A stretch of DNA of 64,000 bases from Roseomonas marmotae (GTDB lineage Bacteria > Pseudomonadota > Alphaproteobacteria > Acetobacterales > Acetobacteraceae): NCBI RefSeq assembly GCF_017654485.1, contig NZ_CP061093.1, forward strand, positions 1 through 64,000, written 5' to 3'. Positions within the stretch are counted from its first letter, which is position 1. Each line of letters starts with the position of its first letter. Positions 23,845-32,663 of the stretch are shown here, piece after piece. The notes under the pieces are model-generated. The model was not told where the DNA came from, ran no database searches, and saw nothing but the letters and a program-made list of their open reading frames with translations. Both the position numbers and the translations under genes were made by a program.

Positions 23845-24303
23845 ATGGGCACGACCTGGGACGAGTGCGAAGAGGACGGCGAAACCATCCTGGCGCCACG
23901 CCGCCGGCAACAGCAGCGCCGCCGTGCGCTGGCGCCCGAGTTGCGCGGGGAATTCGACCGCCGCCTGTTGTGCGGCGAGGATATCCTGAACCTCTCGCGC
24001 GCCTTCGACATCGAGCCCTGGTACGCGCAGCGCCGCGCCAGACGGGTGCTCAGCCGCGCCAGCCGCGATCGGGAGGTCTCCCCTTTCCTGGCGCCGCTGT
24101 CGGAGATGGAGGAGGACATGACGCCTCTGCAATATGCCTGTGGGCTGCTGGGGCTGCGCGTGCGGCCACTGCGCAACGGTTACTATATCCTGGACGGCCG
24201 TCAGGCCGGCCCGCGCGAGGTGGCGCGCGCCGCCAACCGCCTGCTGCGGGAGCGCGGGCTGCAGGAGATCCCCTATCCGGGCCTCACACCCCTCTATAAA
24301 TGA
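23845..24303 (+). CDS. hypothetical protein (152 aa)
   Basis: Not recognised. A basic 152-residue protein, divergent from the flgJ-like operon. It has an Arg/Gln-rich patch (PRRRQQQRRRALAPE, about residues 18-32) and a helix-turn-helix-like stretch (EDILNLSRAFDIEPWYAQRRARRVL). The C-terminal 60 residues (YACGLLGLRVRPLRNGYYILDGRQ, REVARAANRLLRERGL) look like a compact alpha/beta domain. It may bind nucleic acid. The nearest TGCGAAAA element points away from it. Confidence 0.55.
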   Translation: MGTTWDECEEDGETILAPRRRQQQRRRALAPELRGEFDRRLLCGEDILNLSRAFDIEPWYAQRRARRVLSRASRDREVSPFLAPLSEMEEDMTPLQYACGLLGLRVRPLRNGYYILDGRQAGPREVARAANRLLRERGLQEIPYPGLTPLYK

Positions 24304-24372
24304 TGCCCGAACTGATGCCTGGCCGGGAACAGGGCTCGCCATGATTGCCGCCCTCCCACCCTGAGGGCCCGG

Positions 24373-25125
24373 TCAGGCGCCGGCCTGGCCCAACGGCAGG
24401 CGCGCGGCGGTATCCCGCAACTCGCTTTCCAGCGCCACCAGCCCACCGGCGCCATCCCGGGCCAACTCGGCCGAGGCACCGGCCGCCGCCTGCGCCACCT
24501 CCGCCAGTTCCTGCAGGGCGGCCTCGGCGGCGGCGACCAGGGCGGTGGTCTGCGTCAGGCCAGCCTCGGCCGTTTCCTCTCCCGCCGGAACGGTGTTCAC
24601 GGAGAGGGAGAGCGCATCTCCATCCGCAGGCGCGGCGGGGACCTGCACGGGCTCGGGCTCCCGCCGGCGATGCAGGCCCAGCACCCGCGCGCCACGGGCG
24701 ATGCCGATCTCCTCATAAACCAGCTCGGCCTCCACCATGGCAGTGCGGCTGATCTCGATGTCCCGTGCCACCAGCGTGCCGCGCATCGTGCCGTCGATTT
24801 GCGCATGCTCGACCGTGACCTTTCCCTCGATCAACCCGCCTGGCGCGACCAGTACCGATGCGGCGTGCAATTCTCCACGCAGCACACCCTCGATTCGTAC
24901 GGCGCCGCGGCTGCGGAGGCGACCTTCCAGCTCGCTTTCGGGGCCGATCAGCATGGCCGGCGCCTCGATCCGCGCCGGGCCAGGCCGAACCACGGTGGAG
25001 GCCGGTGGGGCGGCGCGCGGCGCTGGGGCGGGACTAGGGGCGAGTACCGCGTGCTCAGCGGTCAGGTCGATGCGCTCATAGGTGATGCGGGGCTCCCCGC
25101 CGCTGGGCTTACCGAAGAAGCTCAT
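24373..25125 (-). CDS. bactofilin-family cytoskeletal protein
   Basis: A 250-residue protein with a central bactofilin beta-helix (about residues 55-150). Repeated short strands such as 'SELEGRLRSRGAVRIEGVL', 'ASVLVAPGGLIEGKVTVEH' and 'IDGTMRGTLVARDIEIS' are typical. The N-terminal tail (1-50) is Pro/Ala-rich and the C-terminal 100 residues are Ala-rich and helical, longer than usual. Bactofilins form filaments that place wall enzymes or polar structures. Two TGCGAAA-type elements lie 81 and 103 nt upstream, so it may belong to the flagellar regulon and help position the flagellum. That role is inferred. Confidence 0.8.
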   Translation of the reverse strand: MSFFGKPSGGEPRITYERIDLTAEHAVLAPSPAPAPRAAPPASTVVRPGPARIEAPAMLIGPESELEGRLRSRGAVRIEGVLRGELHAASVLVAPGGLIEGKVTVEHAQIDGTMRGTLVARDIEISRTAMVEAELVYEEIGIARGARVLGLHRRREPEPVQVPAAPADGDALSLSVNTVPAGEETAEAGLTQTTALVAAAEAALQELAEVAQAAAGASAELARDGAGGLVALESELRDTAARLPLGQAGA

Positions 25126-25198
25126 CTGTCAGTCCCGTTCTAGGACGGCGATTTCAAGCCCGACGGCCGGGCCAGCGCTGCCGATGCTTTTCTCTACG

Positions 25199-25230
25199 AA
25201 TTTCGCATATCGGATGCAACTGTTTCGCAC
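25199..25230 (-). promoter_or_regulatory. paired TGCGAAA elements upstream of the bactofilin gene
   Basis: Minus strand: TATGCGAAATT (25199-25209, core 81 nt from the start) and GTGCGAAACA (25221-25230), 22 nt apart, two helical turns. Confidence 0.5.
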
Positions 25231-25273
25231 GGGATGGGCGGCAATTTCCCGCATACGGTGTGCCTGTCATCAT

Positions 25274-26179
25274 TCAAGGCAAGGATGAGTAATGCAGCCC
25301 GGCTAGCGCCAGGGCTTCGTCTAAGTGCCGGCCATCCCGCAGCGCCAGCGACAGGCCGGTCTGCCAGATAGCGGCCAGCGGCAGCCCGGGCCGGCCCAGC
25401 GCCGCACCCAGAGCCGCGAGTCCATGGCACAGTCCCGCCGCATCCAGCTGGCCCAGCAGCGGCGCCTCTGGCAGGGCAGCGGGCAGGGCCAGCCCGGCCG
25501 GCCAGGGCAGCCGCTGGCCCGCCAGATGCAGCCAGCCGCCCGCCGCATCGACCTGCCCCATGCGGCAGCCCAGCAGCAGTTCCGGCGCCGCCCCCGTGGT
25601 TAGCAGCAGTGCGAGGGCGCGGTGCAGATCCGGCGCCCCCGCCGCGGACATGGCCAGCAGCCGCGCGCAATCGGCCTCCTCCAGCAGGGCCAGCCCATCG
25701 GGAGCAGGAAGGAACAGGGGATTGTCGAGGTCGGGCAGGTAGAGCGCTCGCAACGCGTCGATGGCTGCGGCCAGGGCTGCCTGCTCCAGCAGCATCGCCG
25801 CCGCACCACCCAGGGCGGCCTGGCGGCGGACCCGCATTGCTGCCAGATCCGTCGGTGTCAGCGCCGCCAGGGGCAGGGCGCAAGCCGGGTCAGCCATCAA
25901 TGGGGCCAGGCGGATCATGGGGGCCAGATGCGTGCCGCCCTCAGCCAGCGGCAGGGTACCCTGGTCGGTGGCCCAGCGCCGCAGCGCCTCAGCCCCGCTG
26001 CCCAGCACGCGTCGGGGCCCCAGGCGGATCGTGGAGGGCTTGATGCCCTCAGCCGCCAGCGCGGCCCAGGCGGCGGCGGCGGCGGCATCGGCGAAACCGC
26101 CGCGCCCGAAGGCACCCGGCCCTCTACCAATCTCCACCTGCCAGTCGCCGTCCGGCCCCAGTCTAGGGCGCGCCACCAT
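25274..26179 (-). CDS. tyrosine-recombinase-like protein lacking catalytic residues
   Basis: A 301-residue protein with the overall layout of a phage-type integrase. It has an N-terminal strand-rich part (residues 1-50), a helical core-binding part ending 'LPDLDNPLF', then a catalytic-like part with 'HRALALLLTTGAAPELLLGCRMGQVD', split here as box I, and a late 'LALAGLHYSSLP' resembling the LGHSS box. The box I Arg is Ala (TGAA instead of TGAR) and the H-x-x-R motif reads LAAIWQT. The fold may be kept for DNA binding or protein contact without recombination. It lies downstream of a 106-aa gene under a TGCGAAAA element. The alignment was done by eye. Confidence 0.5.
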   Translation of the reverse strand: MVARPRLGPDGDWQVEIGRGPGAFGRGGFADAAAAAAWAALAAEGIKPSTIRLGPRRVLGSGAEALRRWATDQGTLPLAEGGTHLAPMIRLAPLMADPACALPLAALTPTDLAAMRVRRQAALGGAAAMLLEQAALAAAIDALRALYLPDLDNPLFLPAPDGLALLEEADCARLLAMSAAGAPDLHRALALLLTTGAAPELLLGCRMGQVDAAGGWLHLAGQRLPWPAGLALPAALPEAPLLGQLDAAGLCHGLAALGAALGRPGLPLAAIWQTGLSLALRDGRHLDEALALAGLHYSSLP

Positions 26180-26265
26180 GCCAGGAATCCCCCGCTGCCT
26201 GGCGCAGCAGAACCCGCACCCCGCCGAATTGCAATATTTGCAAATCCGGAGGGTGCGGGCGCAGC

Positions 26266-26586
26266 TTATCCGGCAACGGTTCCCAGCCCGGCCGGAGCTG
26301 GCGGACCGAAGACGGGAGCGGCCGGCGCCGGCCAGGCGCTGCCCTGCCGCAGCAGCGGCGCGAATTCCTCCGGCAGCCGCGCCTCAATGGCCACGGCGGC
26401 GCTGTCAATCTCCACCGAGCCGCCAGCCAGAAGCTGGGTTTCCAGTTCCACGCTACGGGCGGAGGGATCGGCCAGGCGCAGCGTCTCCCGCACCTGGGCC
26501 AGGGCCGCGCCCCGCAGCGCCTCGAGCACCTCGGTGCGGCTGAGGCGGATGGTGTGATGAACGAAGAAGGGGGAAGGGCGGGTCAT
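26266..26586 (-). CDS. hypothetical protein (106 aa)
   Basis: Not recognised. A 106-residue protein whose first 75 residues look structured (FFVHHTIRLSRTEVLEALRGAAL, VELETQLLAGGSVEIDS); the tail is Pro/Ala/Gly-rich. An AAAGGAG ribosome site precedes the ATG. The TGCGAAAA element lies only 29 nt upstream (core to start). The recombinase-like gene follows after 86 nt on the same strand. Confidence 0.5.
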   Translation of the reverse strand: MTRPSPFFVHHTIRLSRTEVLEALRGAALAQVRETLRLADPSARSVELETQLLAGGSVEIDSAAVAIEARLPEEFAPLLRQGSAWPAPAAPVFGPPAPAGLGTVAG

Positions 26587-26930
26587 GAGGCTTCTCCTTT
26601 ATCTTAGTTTTTCGCATGGCCATCCTGGCCACGCTCGCCGGTTTTTTGGCGGCACCGCGTTTCTAGCACGCAAAATGGAAAGCTGCCATATTTCGCTTAA
26701 AGACAATGATGAAGCAAATTCCTCTGCCCCTTGCCTCCGGGACCTCTTCTGCATCCGGAGCGGCAATGCCCGGGAGCGTCACCCGGGTCCCGCCGGGTTG
26801 TCGCCTCTGGTCGATTTTTGCTTCTGGCAAAGGAAGCGAAAAAAGGGTAAACGACGACCAGCTCACCAGGGCTTGCCAGCAGGTGACGAGACAGGGCCCG
26901 CGAGGGTGACAGGAACGGAGACGGCATTCG
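26587..26930. other. 344-nt divergent intergenic region
   Basis: No gene found. It holds the minus-strand element at 26607-26617 and, facing the rightward gene, a variant AGCGAAAAAAGG at 26835-26846 (core 95 nt before 26931). A CCCGGG-7 nt-CCCGGG inverted repeat lies near 26770. The part around 26650-26710 is AT-richer than its surroundings and probably contains promoters. Confidence 0.5.
26607..26617 (-). promoter_or_regulatory. TGCGAAAA element upstream of the 106-aa gene
   Basis: ATGCGAAAAAC on the minus strand, core 29 nt from the ATG at 26586. Confidence 0.5.
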
Positions 26931-28691
26931 ATGGCGCGCGCGAAGGCGACCACCCGGCGGGCAGAGAGCAGGCTCACAGGGAACCGCTCCCCCATGCAGG
27001 GCGGGCGGATCGTGCAGATCCGGGGCGGTGAGGCTGACATGCCCGCCTTCTCCATCGAGTTGATCACTCCGCAGGCGGCCACGGAACTGCTGAGCCGCAA
27101 ACGCCCCAGCGCCTCCGAGAACCCGAACGCCATCAATGCCTATGCCGAGGCGATGCGCGAGGGGCACTGGATCCTGAACGGCATGCCCATCATCCTCTCC
27201 CGCGCCGGGGTGCTGCTGGACGGGGTGCAAAGGCTGCGCGCCTGCATCAGGGCGGAGACGCCCTTCCTGACCGTGCTGGCGCAGAACATCCCCGATGACG
27301 TGCTGCATACCATCGACCAGCAGCGTCGCCGCTCCTTCGCGGGCGTGCTGGAAACCCGCGGCATTCCGCATGCCCATGCGCTGCAATCGGCGCTGGTCAA
27401 GCTGATCCGCTATGACGACGGCCGCATGCTGCGCGGCGCCGGCACCGCCTCCTGGTCCCGGATGGACCGGGTTCTGCGGGCGAATCCGGATCTCGAGCAG
27501 GCGGTGAAGATGTCGCTGGAGAGCGAGGCGACCGTGCTCTCCGAGGCCGTGCGCACGCCGCTGCTCTTCATGGGCTTCCGGGTGAACAAGCCGGCGACCC
27601 GGCGCTTCCTCGATGCCATCGCCTCTCCCGAGAAATACGCGCCGATGGAGCCGGGCGCGCGGGTGCGCGACCTGATCGACATCACCCGCGGTGACCCGGC
27701 GACGCGGCTGAAGCCCGTCACCCTCTTCGCCGTCTGCATCAAGGCGCTGAATGCCACCTTCAGCGGAAAGCACCAGCGCAGCTACACCTGGATCGACAAG
27801 ACCGCCAATCCGCAGAAGGGCGAGGATTTCCCGCATCTTGAGGGCTACCAGGGCCTGCACGACCCCGGGCTGAGCGACGAATCCGAGGAGACGGCGGCGA
27901 AGCTGCGCGCGGTGGTCGAGAAGCTCTCGGCCGAGGAAGGCGTCTTCCCGCTGGCCATCGAGACCATTACGCCGCAGATCGCCGAAGCCTACCTCACCCA
28001 CAATACCCGCAACCGCAAGATCGTGGCGGCGCATGTGGATGCCATCGCGCGCGACATCCGTGCCGGCAACTGGATGATGAATGCGCAGCCCATCTGCTTC
28101 GCGCGCGACGGGCGGCTGCTGAACGGCCAGCACCGGCTCTCCGCCGTCATCCAGGCGGGCGAGCCGATCGAGGTGCCGGTGATGCGCGGGCTGCCGGAGG
28201 AGGCCTATGCCACCTACGACATCCATGCCAAGCGCGGCCCGCAGCTGGGCTCGGCCTTCGAGAATTTCGGCGACAAGCCGCTGGTGGCCGCGGCCGCCGT
28301 GCTGCTCTGGAAGCGCGAGCTGAAGCCCTCGGGCGTGCGCAATGCCAAGCCCACCCCGGCCGAGGTGATGAAGATCGTCGAGCAGCATCCCCGCCTGCTG
28401 GAGATGCGGACCTTCGGTCGCAAGATGATCGAGTTCGGCCGCGGCTCCGTCCTGGCCTATGCAGCCTATTGCATCGAGCGGGATGATCCCGAACTCGGCA
28501 GGATTTTCCTGGACCGATTTGAAACCGGCGCCGACCTGCCGCGCGGCCACCTGATCCTGGAGCTGCGCAAGCGCATGCAGATCCTGCGGCGGGAGCGCAC
28601 CAGCCAGGATGAGCAGTTGAAGGAGGTCCTGGGCGCCTGGGCGCGCTTCAAGGAGAATCCGGACCTGGAGCGGCTGAAGCGCGCCTCCTGA
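26931..28691 (+). CDS. protein with two ParB-like (DGQHR-type) domains
   Basis: A 586-residue protein with an internal duplication of a ParB/sulfiredoxin-like module. Copy 1 spans about residues 37-290 with 'GHWILNGMPIILSRAGVLLDGVQRLRACI'-type core. Copy 2 spans about 340-560 with 'RAGNWMMNAQPICFARDGRLLNGQHRLSAVI'-type core. The hallmark is G-Q-H-R in copy 2; copy 1 has G-V-Q-R, a changed active-site-like motif. Such domains can bind or cleave nucleic acid or bind CTP. Starts at 26994 and 27039 are possible alternatives. It is not an ordinary plasmid ParB: no HTH domain or parA neighbour is visible. A strong terminator follows. Confidence 0.65.
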   Translation: MARAKATTRRAESRLTGNRSPMQGGRIVQIRGGEADMPAFSIELITPQAATELLSRKRPSASENPNAINAYAEAMREGHWILNGMPIILSRAGVLLDGVQRLRACIRAETPFLTVLAQNIPDDVLHTIDQQRRRSFAGVLETRGIPHAHALQSALVKLIRYDDGRMLRGAGTASWSRMDRVLRANPDLEQAVKMSLESEATVLSEAVRTPLLFMGFRVNKPATRRFLDAIASPEKYAPMEPGARVRDLIDITRGDPATRLKPVTLFAVCIKALNATFSGKHQRSYTWIDKTANPQKGEDFPHLEGYQGLHDPGLSDESEETAAKLRAVVEKLSAEEGVFPLAIETITPQIAEAYLTHNTRNRKIVAAHVDAIARDIRAGNWMMNAQPICFARDGRLLNGQHRLSAVIQAGEPIEVPVMRGLPEEAYATYDIHAKRGPQLGSAFENFGDKPLVAAAAVLLWKRELKPSGVRNAKPTPAEVMKIVEQHPRLLEMRTFGRKMIEFGRGSVLAYAAYCIERDDPELGRIFLDRFETGADLPRGHLILELRKRMQILRRERTSQDEQLKEVLGAWARFKENPDLERLKRAS

Positions 28692-28719
28692 GGCGTGCCA
28701 CGGTCAGTCCGGGCAACGA

Positions 28720-28744
28720 GGCCCGCGCCATCACGGCGCGGGCC
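28720..28744. terminator. bidirectional terminator between the ParB-like gene and htpG
   Basis: GGCCCGCGCC (28720-28729) pairs perfectly with GGCGCGGGCC (28735-28744) around a 5-nt loop, followed by TTT, between convergent genes. Confidence 0.8.
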
Positions 28745-28752
28745 TTTCCCGT

Positions 28753-30588
28753 TCAGCCCTGACCGCCGGCGAGGGCGGCAGCCACGCGCCGCGCGAAACC
28801 GGCCGGGTCGCGCGGGGTATCGCCATCCTGCACCCGCGCCAGGTCGAGCAGCAGCCCGGCCTTCTCCGCCAACGCCGTATCGGTCTTGGCCTCCTCGGCC
28901 AGCCTGCGGATCAGCGGGTGGCGCGGATTGACCTCCAGCACCGGAAGCCCGCCGAAATCCCGCCCGGCGCGGCGCAGCATGCGCTGCATCTGCAGGTCCG
29001 GGCCGTGCTGCGCGGCGGCCAGCACAACGGCGCTGTCCACCAGGCGATCGGTCGCGCGGACCTCGCTGACCTCCTCCTTCAGGGCGTCCTTCAGCAGGGG
29101 CAGCAGCATCGCCACATCCGCGGCCTCGCCCGCTTCCTGCCCGCCAGCGAGTTTGGAGAGATCAACCGTGCCCTGGGTGATGCTGCGGATCGGCTTGCCC
29201 TCGAAACTGTCCAGCCGCTCCGGCCAGAAGGCGTCGATCCCGTCCGAGAGCAGCAGCACCTCCACCCCCCTGGCGCGGAAGCCCTCCAGCTGCGGCGATT
29301 TTGCCAGCGCCGCCGGGTCCTCGCCCAGCAGGACATAGATCGCCTCCTGGCCCTCCTTCATCCGGCCCAGATAGTCGGCCAGCGAGGTCCAACCCTCCAC
29401 GGCCGAGGAACGGAAGCGCAGAAGGGCCGCGACTTCCTTGCGGTGCTCGGCATCCTCCCAGACGCCTTCCTTCAGCACCGGGCCGAAATTCTCCCAGAAC
29501 CTGGCATAGTCCTCGGCATTCCCGGCGCGGGTCTTCAGCTCCGACAGCACGCGGTTGGTCACGGCCTTGCGGATCCGCCCGAGCACCGGCGTCGCCTGCA
29601 GCATCTCCCGCGACACGTTCAGCGGCAGGTCCTCGGTATCCACCACGCCCTGCACGAAGCGCAGCCAGGGCGGCAGCAGCCCGGCCTCGTCGGTGATGAA
29701 CATGCGGCGGACATGCAGCCGCACCCGGCTCTCCCGCTCCCCCTCCACGGCCTGGAAGGGCTTCATGCCGGGTATGAAGAGCAGCGCGCTGTAATCCAGC
29801 ATACCCTCCGCCCGCCAGTGCAGCGTGGCCCAGGGCTCGTCGAAGGCATGGGCGACATGGCGGTAGAAATCGGTGTAGCTCTCCTCGCTCACCTCCGATT
29901 TCGGCTTGCGCCAGAGCGCGGTGCCCTCATTCGCCGGCTCGTCCTTCCCGTCCCGCGCGACGGTAATGGGCAGGGTGATGTGGTCGGCCCATTTGCGGAT
30001 GATGGCTTGCAGGCGGAAGGGTTCGAGAAACTCCCCGGCATCGGCCTTCATGTGCAGGACGATATCGGTGCCCAGCTCCTCCCGTGTGGCGGGGGCGAGG
30101 GTATAATCGCCCTTGCCTTCGGAGGCCCAGGTCCAGGCCTCTTCGCTGCCGGCGCGGCGGGAGGTGACCTCGACCCGGTCGGCGACCATGAAGGCGGAAT
30201 AGAAGCCGACGCCGAACTGGCCGATCAGGCTGGGCTTGTCGGTGGCCGGCGCATCAGCCAGCGACTTCGCGAAAGCCAGCGTGCCGGAACGGGCGATGGT
30301 GCCGAGATGCTGGGCCAGATCGGATTTGGACATGCCGATGCCGGGGTCGGAAATCGTCAGTGTCCGGGCGTCCTTGTCCGGCACCACCCGCACCCTGGCC
30401 TCGGCCGGCAGGCTGAGCTTGCTGTCGGTCAGCGCCTCGAAACGCCGCCGGTCCACGGCATCGGCGGCATTGGCCACCAGTTCCCGCAGGAAAATCTCGC
30501 GCTCGGAATAGAGCGCATGCACGACCAGTTCGAGGAGGCGCCCGACCTCGGCGCCGAATTCATGCCGCTCCACGGTATCGCTCACCAC
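28753..30588 (-). CDS. htpG: molecular chaperone HtpG (bacterial Hsp90)
   Basis: A 611-residue HtpG of normal length. The ATP-binding GHKL N-domain (to about residue 215) has '[21 protein letters not shown]', '[13 protein letters not shown]' and '[17 protein letters not shown]'. The middle domain has '[20 protein letters not shown]'. The C-terminal dimerisation domain completes it. The N-domain Asn that binds ATP is present (ELVANA; family usually ELISNASDA). It is a monocistronic-looking gene between the terminator and fliJ. Its location in a flagellar replicon is unusual but may simply reflect rearrangement. Confidence 0.95.
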   Translation of the reverse strand: MVSDTVERHEFGAEVGRLLELVVHALYSEREIFLRELVANAADAVDRRRFEALTDSKLSLPAEARVRVVPDKDARTLTISDPGIGMSKSDLAQHLGTIARSGTLAFAKSLADAPATDKPSLIGQFGVGFYSAFMVADRVEVTSRRAGSEEAWTWASEGKGDYTLAPATREELGTDIVLHMKADAGEFLEPFRLQAIIRKWADHITLPITVARDGKDEPANEGTALWRKPKSEVSEESYTDFYRHVAHAFDEPWATLHWRAEGMLDYSALLFIPGMKPFQAVEGERESRVRLHVRRMFITDEAGLLPPWLRFVQGVVDTEDLPLNVSREMLQATPVLGRIRKAVTNRVLSELKTRAGNAEDYARFWENFGPVLKEGVWEDAEHRKEVAALLRFRSSAVEGWTSLADYLGRMKEGQEAIYVLLGEDPAALAKSPQLEGFRARGVEVLLLSDGIDAFWPERLDSFEGKPIRSITQGTVDLSKLAGGQEAGEAADVAMLLPLLKDALKEEVSEVRATDRLVDSAVVLAAAQHGPDLQMQRMLRRAGRDFGGLPVLEVNPRHPLIRRLAEEAKTDTALAEKAGLLLDLARVQDGDTPRDPAGFARRVAAALAGGQG

Positions 30589-30645
30589 AAACTCCCTCGA
30601 ATAAGGCGTTGTTTCAAAGAGATATGTGCGGCATCGGGGAGTGTG

Positions 30646-31077
30646 TCAATCAGCCAGGAGGACTGTGGCGGAGGCCCTGTGCCGTTGCGATTCCTCCTCT
30701 TCCGCAGCGACCTCGGCCCGGCGCGCGGCCTGGCGCCGGGTGGCCAGGGCGGCCGCGTCGCGCGCCAGCTCCAGCCGTTTGATCTCGGCAAAATCCTCCC
30801 GCAGCGCCGCGCGCAGCGTGTCCTCCTGGGTGCGCAGGAGGCTTGCGGCGTGGAGCATCTGCCGCCGCCGCCCGGAGGCCATGGGAGACCAGGCCGACCA
30901 GAGCGCCATCTCCTCAGCCCGGCCACGGGCCTGCTCCGTCTCCTGCGTGAAGGCCTGATCCTGCGCGGCCAGGGCCTCCTCGGTTGCCGCCACCTGGCGC
31001 CCTGCCTCGGCCAGCGCGGTGCGGCGATCATCGGCACGTTGCCGTGCCAGGCGGATCAGGATCGGCAGGCCCTTCAT
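30646..31077 (-). CDS. fliJ: FliJ-like export component
   Basis: A 143-residue, almost entirely helical protein predicted to form a long coiled coil, with 'LARQRADDRRTALAEAGRQ', 'EALAAQDQAFTQETEQARG' and 'REDFAEIKRLELARDAAAL'. Length and composition fit FliJ, which sits in the centre of the FliI hexamer and contacts FlhA. No other FliJ is in the window. ATG 31077 is favoured because GGAAGGG is properly spaced for it but too close to ATG 31083. A TATGCGAAAAAC element lies 70 nt upstream. FliJ sequences diverge, so the call is by pattern and context. Confidence 0.65.
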   Translation of the reverse strand: MKGLPILIRLARQRADDRRTALAEAGRQVAATEEALAAQDQAFTQETEQARGRAEEMALWSAWSPMASGRRRQMLHAASLLRTQEDTLRAALREDFAEIKRLELARDAAALATRRQAARRAEVAAEEEESQRHRASATVLLAD

Positions 31078-31138
31078 CTTCATCCCTTCCGGCAAGACAG
31101 CCCTGGCAGCGACAATGCCGGCGTGATAGCACATGACT

Positions 31139-31150
31139 GTTTTTCGCATA
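31139..31150 (-). promoter_or_regulatory. TGCGAAAA element upstream of fliJ
   Basis: TATGCGAAAAAC on the minus strand, core 70 nt before 31077. Confidence 0.55.
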
Positions 31151-31160
31151 AAGGGCGAAG

Positions 31161-31976
31161 ATGCGCGTGCGGACCTGGATGAGCGGCATGATCGCGATGG
31201 CAGCGGTGCTCGGCGCTGCCGCGGCCTGGTCCCTGCGGCCGGGCGTGCCGACGGCGATGACAGCGGGAGGGATTTCGGGCTCGGCCTTCGCCGTGGCGCC
31301 CGGGATGCTGGTGACCAACGCGCATGTCGCGCTGCGCTGCCGTGCCCAGGGCCTGCCGCTGCGCGTGCAAGGACGCGGCGGATGGGAGGTGTCCTTGCTG
31401 GACCCGGAGGCCGATCTCGCCCTGCTGCGCGGTCCCTCCGGCAGCGGAATGGTGCTGGCGCTCTCCGCCGCCCTGCGCCTGCCGCGCGGCACGCCGCTGC
31501 TGGCCATGGGCTATCCCACCGCCGGGACCGAAGGGCGGCTGGCCGGGCAGTTGCAGGGCAGGCAGGGCCGGCTGCTGCGCGCCACGCTGACCGTACACGA
31601 CCCTGAGGGGGGACAGGCCACCAGCTTCGTCATGGCCGACCACCTGGGGCGGGAGTTGGAACCGAGCTGGGAGGATGGGCTTCGCTACTTCGGCGCAGGC
31701 CAGGAGGCGCGGCTGCGATGGCGGCTGGAAATCGATGCACCCTCGGCGGGTGGCAGTTCCGGCGGACCGGTTCTGGATGCGGCGGGGCAGGTGGTGGGGG
31801 TCGTCTATGCCGGCGGGCGCGGGCTGACGGCGGCCATTCCGCTGGAGGATCTACGCGCCTTGCTGGCCCGTGCCGGGGTGGCACCGGTGCTCGGCAGCTT
31901 CTTCCCGCAAGGGCTGCCGGACTGGGAGGCGGTGCAGGCCAGTGCCGCCCGCGCGCTCTCCCGCATCACCTGCTGA
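31161..31976 (+). CDS. secreted or membrane-anchored trypsin-like serine protease
   Basis: A 271-residue protein. An N-terminal hydrophobic segment (MSGMIAMAAVLGAAAAW, about residues 8-24) is a signal peptide or anchor. The chymotrypsin-like triad is visible: His in 'LVTNAHVALRC', Asp in 'EADLALLRG', and Ser in 'GGSSGGPVLDAAGQVVGVVYAGG'. It has no PDZ domain, unlike DegP. The short N-terminus suggests a simple periplasmic S1-type protease. It is divergent from fliJ; the shared spacer element faces fliJ. Function in motility is not shown. Confidence 0.75.
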   Translation: MRVRTWMSGMIAMAAVLGAAAAWSLRPGVPTAMTAGGISGSAFAVAPGMLVTNAHVALRCRAQGLPLRVQGRGGWEVSLLDPEADLALLRGPSGSGMVLALSAALRLPRGTPLLAMGYPTAGTEGRLAGQLQGRQGRLLRATLTVHDPEGGQATSFVMADHLGRELEPSWEDGLRYFGAGQEARLRWRLEIDAPSAGGSSGGPVLDAAGQVVGVVYAGGRGLTAAIPLEDLRALLARAGVAPVLGSFFPQGLPDWEAVQASAARALSRITC

Positions 31977-32663
31977 TCAGGCCGCGGCGGCGGGCGCGAC
32001 CGGCAGGGGCGTGGTGGGGCTGGCCGGCAGAGGCAGCGTCCGGCCCTGGTGCAGCGCCCCGACCGCAGCAGCCAGCGCGGCCTCTCCCTGAGCCGCCAGC
32101 CGCAGTACCAGATCGCGCAGCGCGGCATCGAGCGAGAGGCTGTCAGGCCCTTCAGCCATCATCGCCGGCGCGGATTCCGGAAGCTGCGCGCCATCGGCAG
32201 CGGGCTGGCCTTCCGGCAGAATCCACAGCCGCTCGGCATAGCCGCGCAGGGCATGCGCCGCATGGGCGGCCGGTGCACCGGGCGCGCCCGCCAAAAGGTA
32301 GACCTGCCCGTCCCCGGCGCGACGGAACCAGATCTGGGTGCCGCCCGGCAGACAGGCCCCGGCATGCCAGGGCGCCGCGCCGGCCAGGGCGAGCAGCGCC
32401 ATCCGTCGCCGCTCTGTCTGGGGCTGCCCGAGGATCGCCCGGCTGGTGGCGGCCGCTCCGGCAACCCTGAGTTGTGACGCGGCATGGGCGAGTTGCTGCC
32501 GTGCCGCCGCTTCGGTGGCGCAGGCCGGGCCTTCCAGCGCCAGAGTCAGCATGGGATCGAGATATTCCGGGGTCAGCGTGCCACAGTCGCGGCTCATCCG
32601 GACAAGGGCAAGCTGGTCCAGGGCAGCGGCGGCAGTGGTCAGGAGCGGCGTCAGTCCCAGCAT
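31977..32663 (-). CDS. hypothetical protein (228 aa)
   Basis: Not recognised. A 228-residue Ala/Leu/Pro-rich protein. The first 90 residues are helical (LLTTAAAALDQLALVRMSRD, ARQQLAHAASQLRVAGAAATS). The middle holds 'TQIWFRRAGDGQVYLLAG', probably a beta-rich core. The ATG at 32663 is preferred over 32690 because AAGGACG precedes it. It converges on the protease gene with almost no gap. Confidence 0.5.
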   Translation of the reverse strand: MLGLTPLLTTAAAALDQLALVRMSRDCGTLTPEYLDPMLTLALEGPACATEAAARQQLAHAASQLRVAGAAATSRAILGQPQTERRRMALLALAGAAPWHAGACLPGGTQIWFRRAGDGQVYLLAGAPGAPAAHAAHALRGYAERLWILPEGQPAADGAQLPESAPAMMAEGPDSLSLDAALRDLVLRLAAQGEAALAAAVGALHQGRTLPLPASPTTPLPVAPAAAA

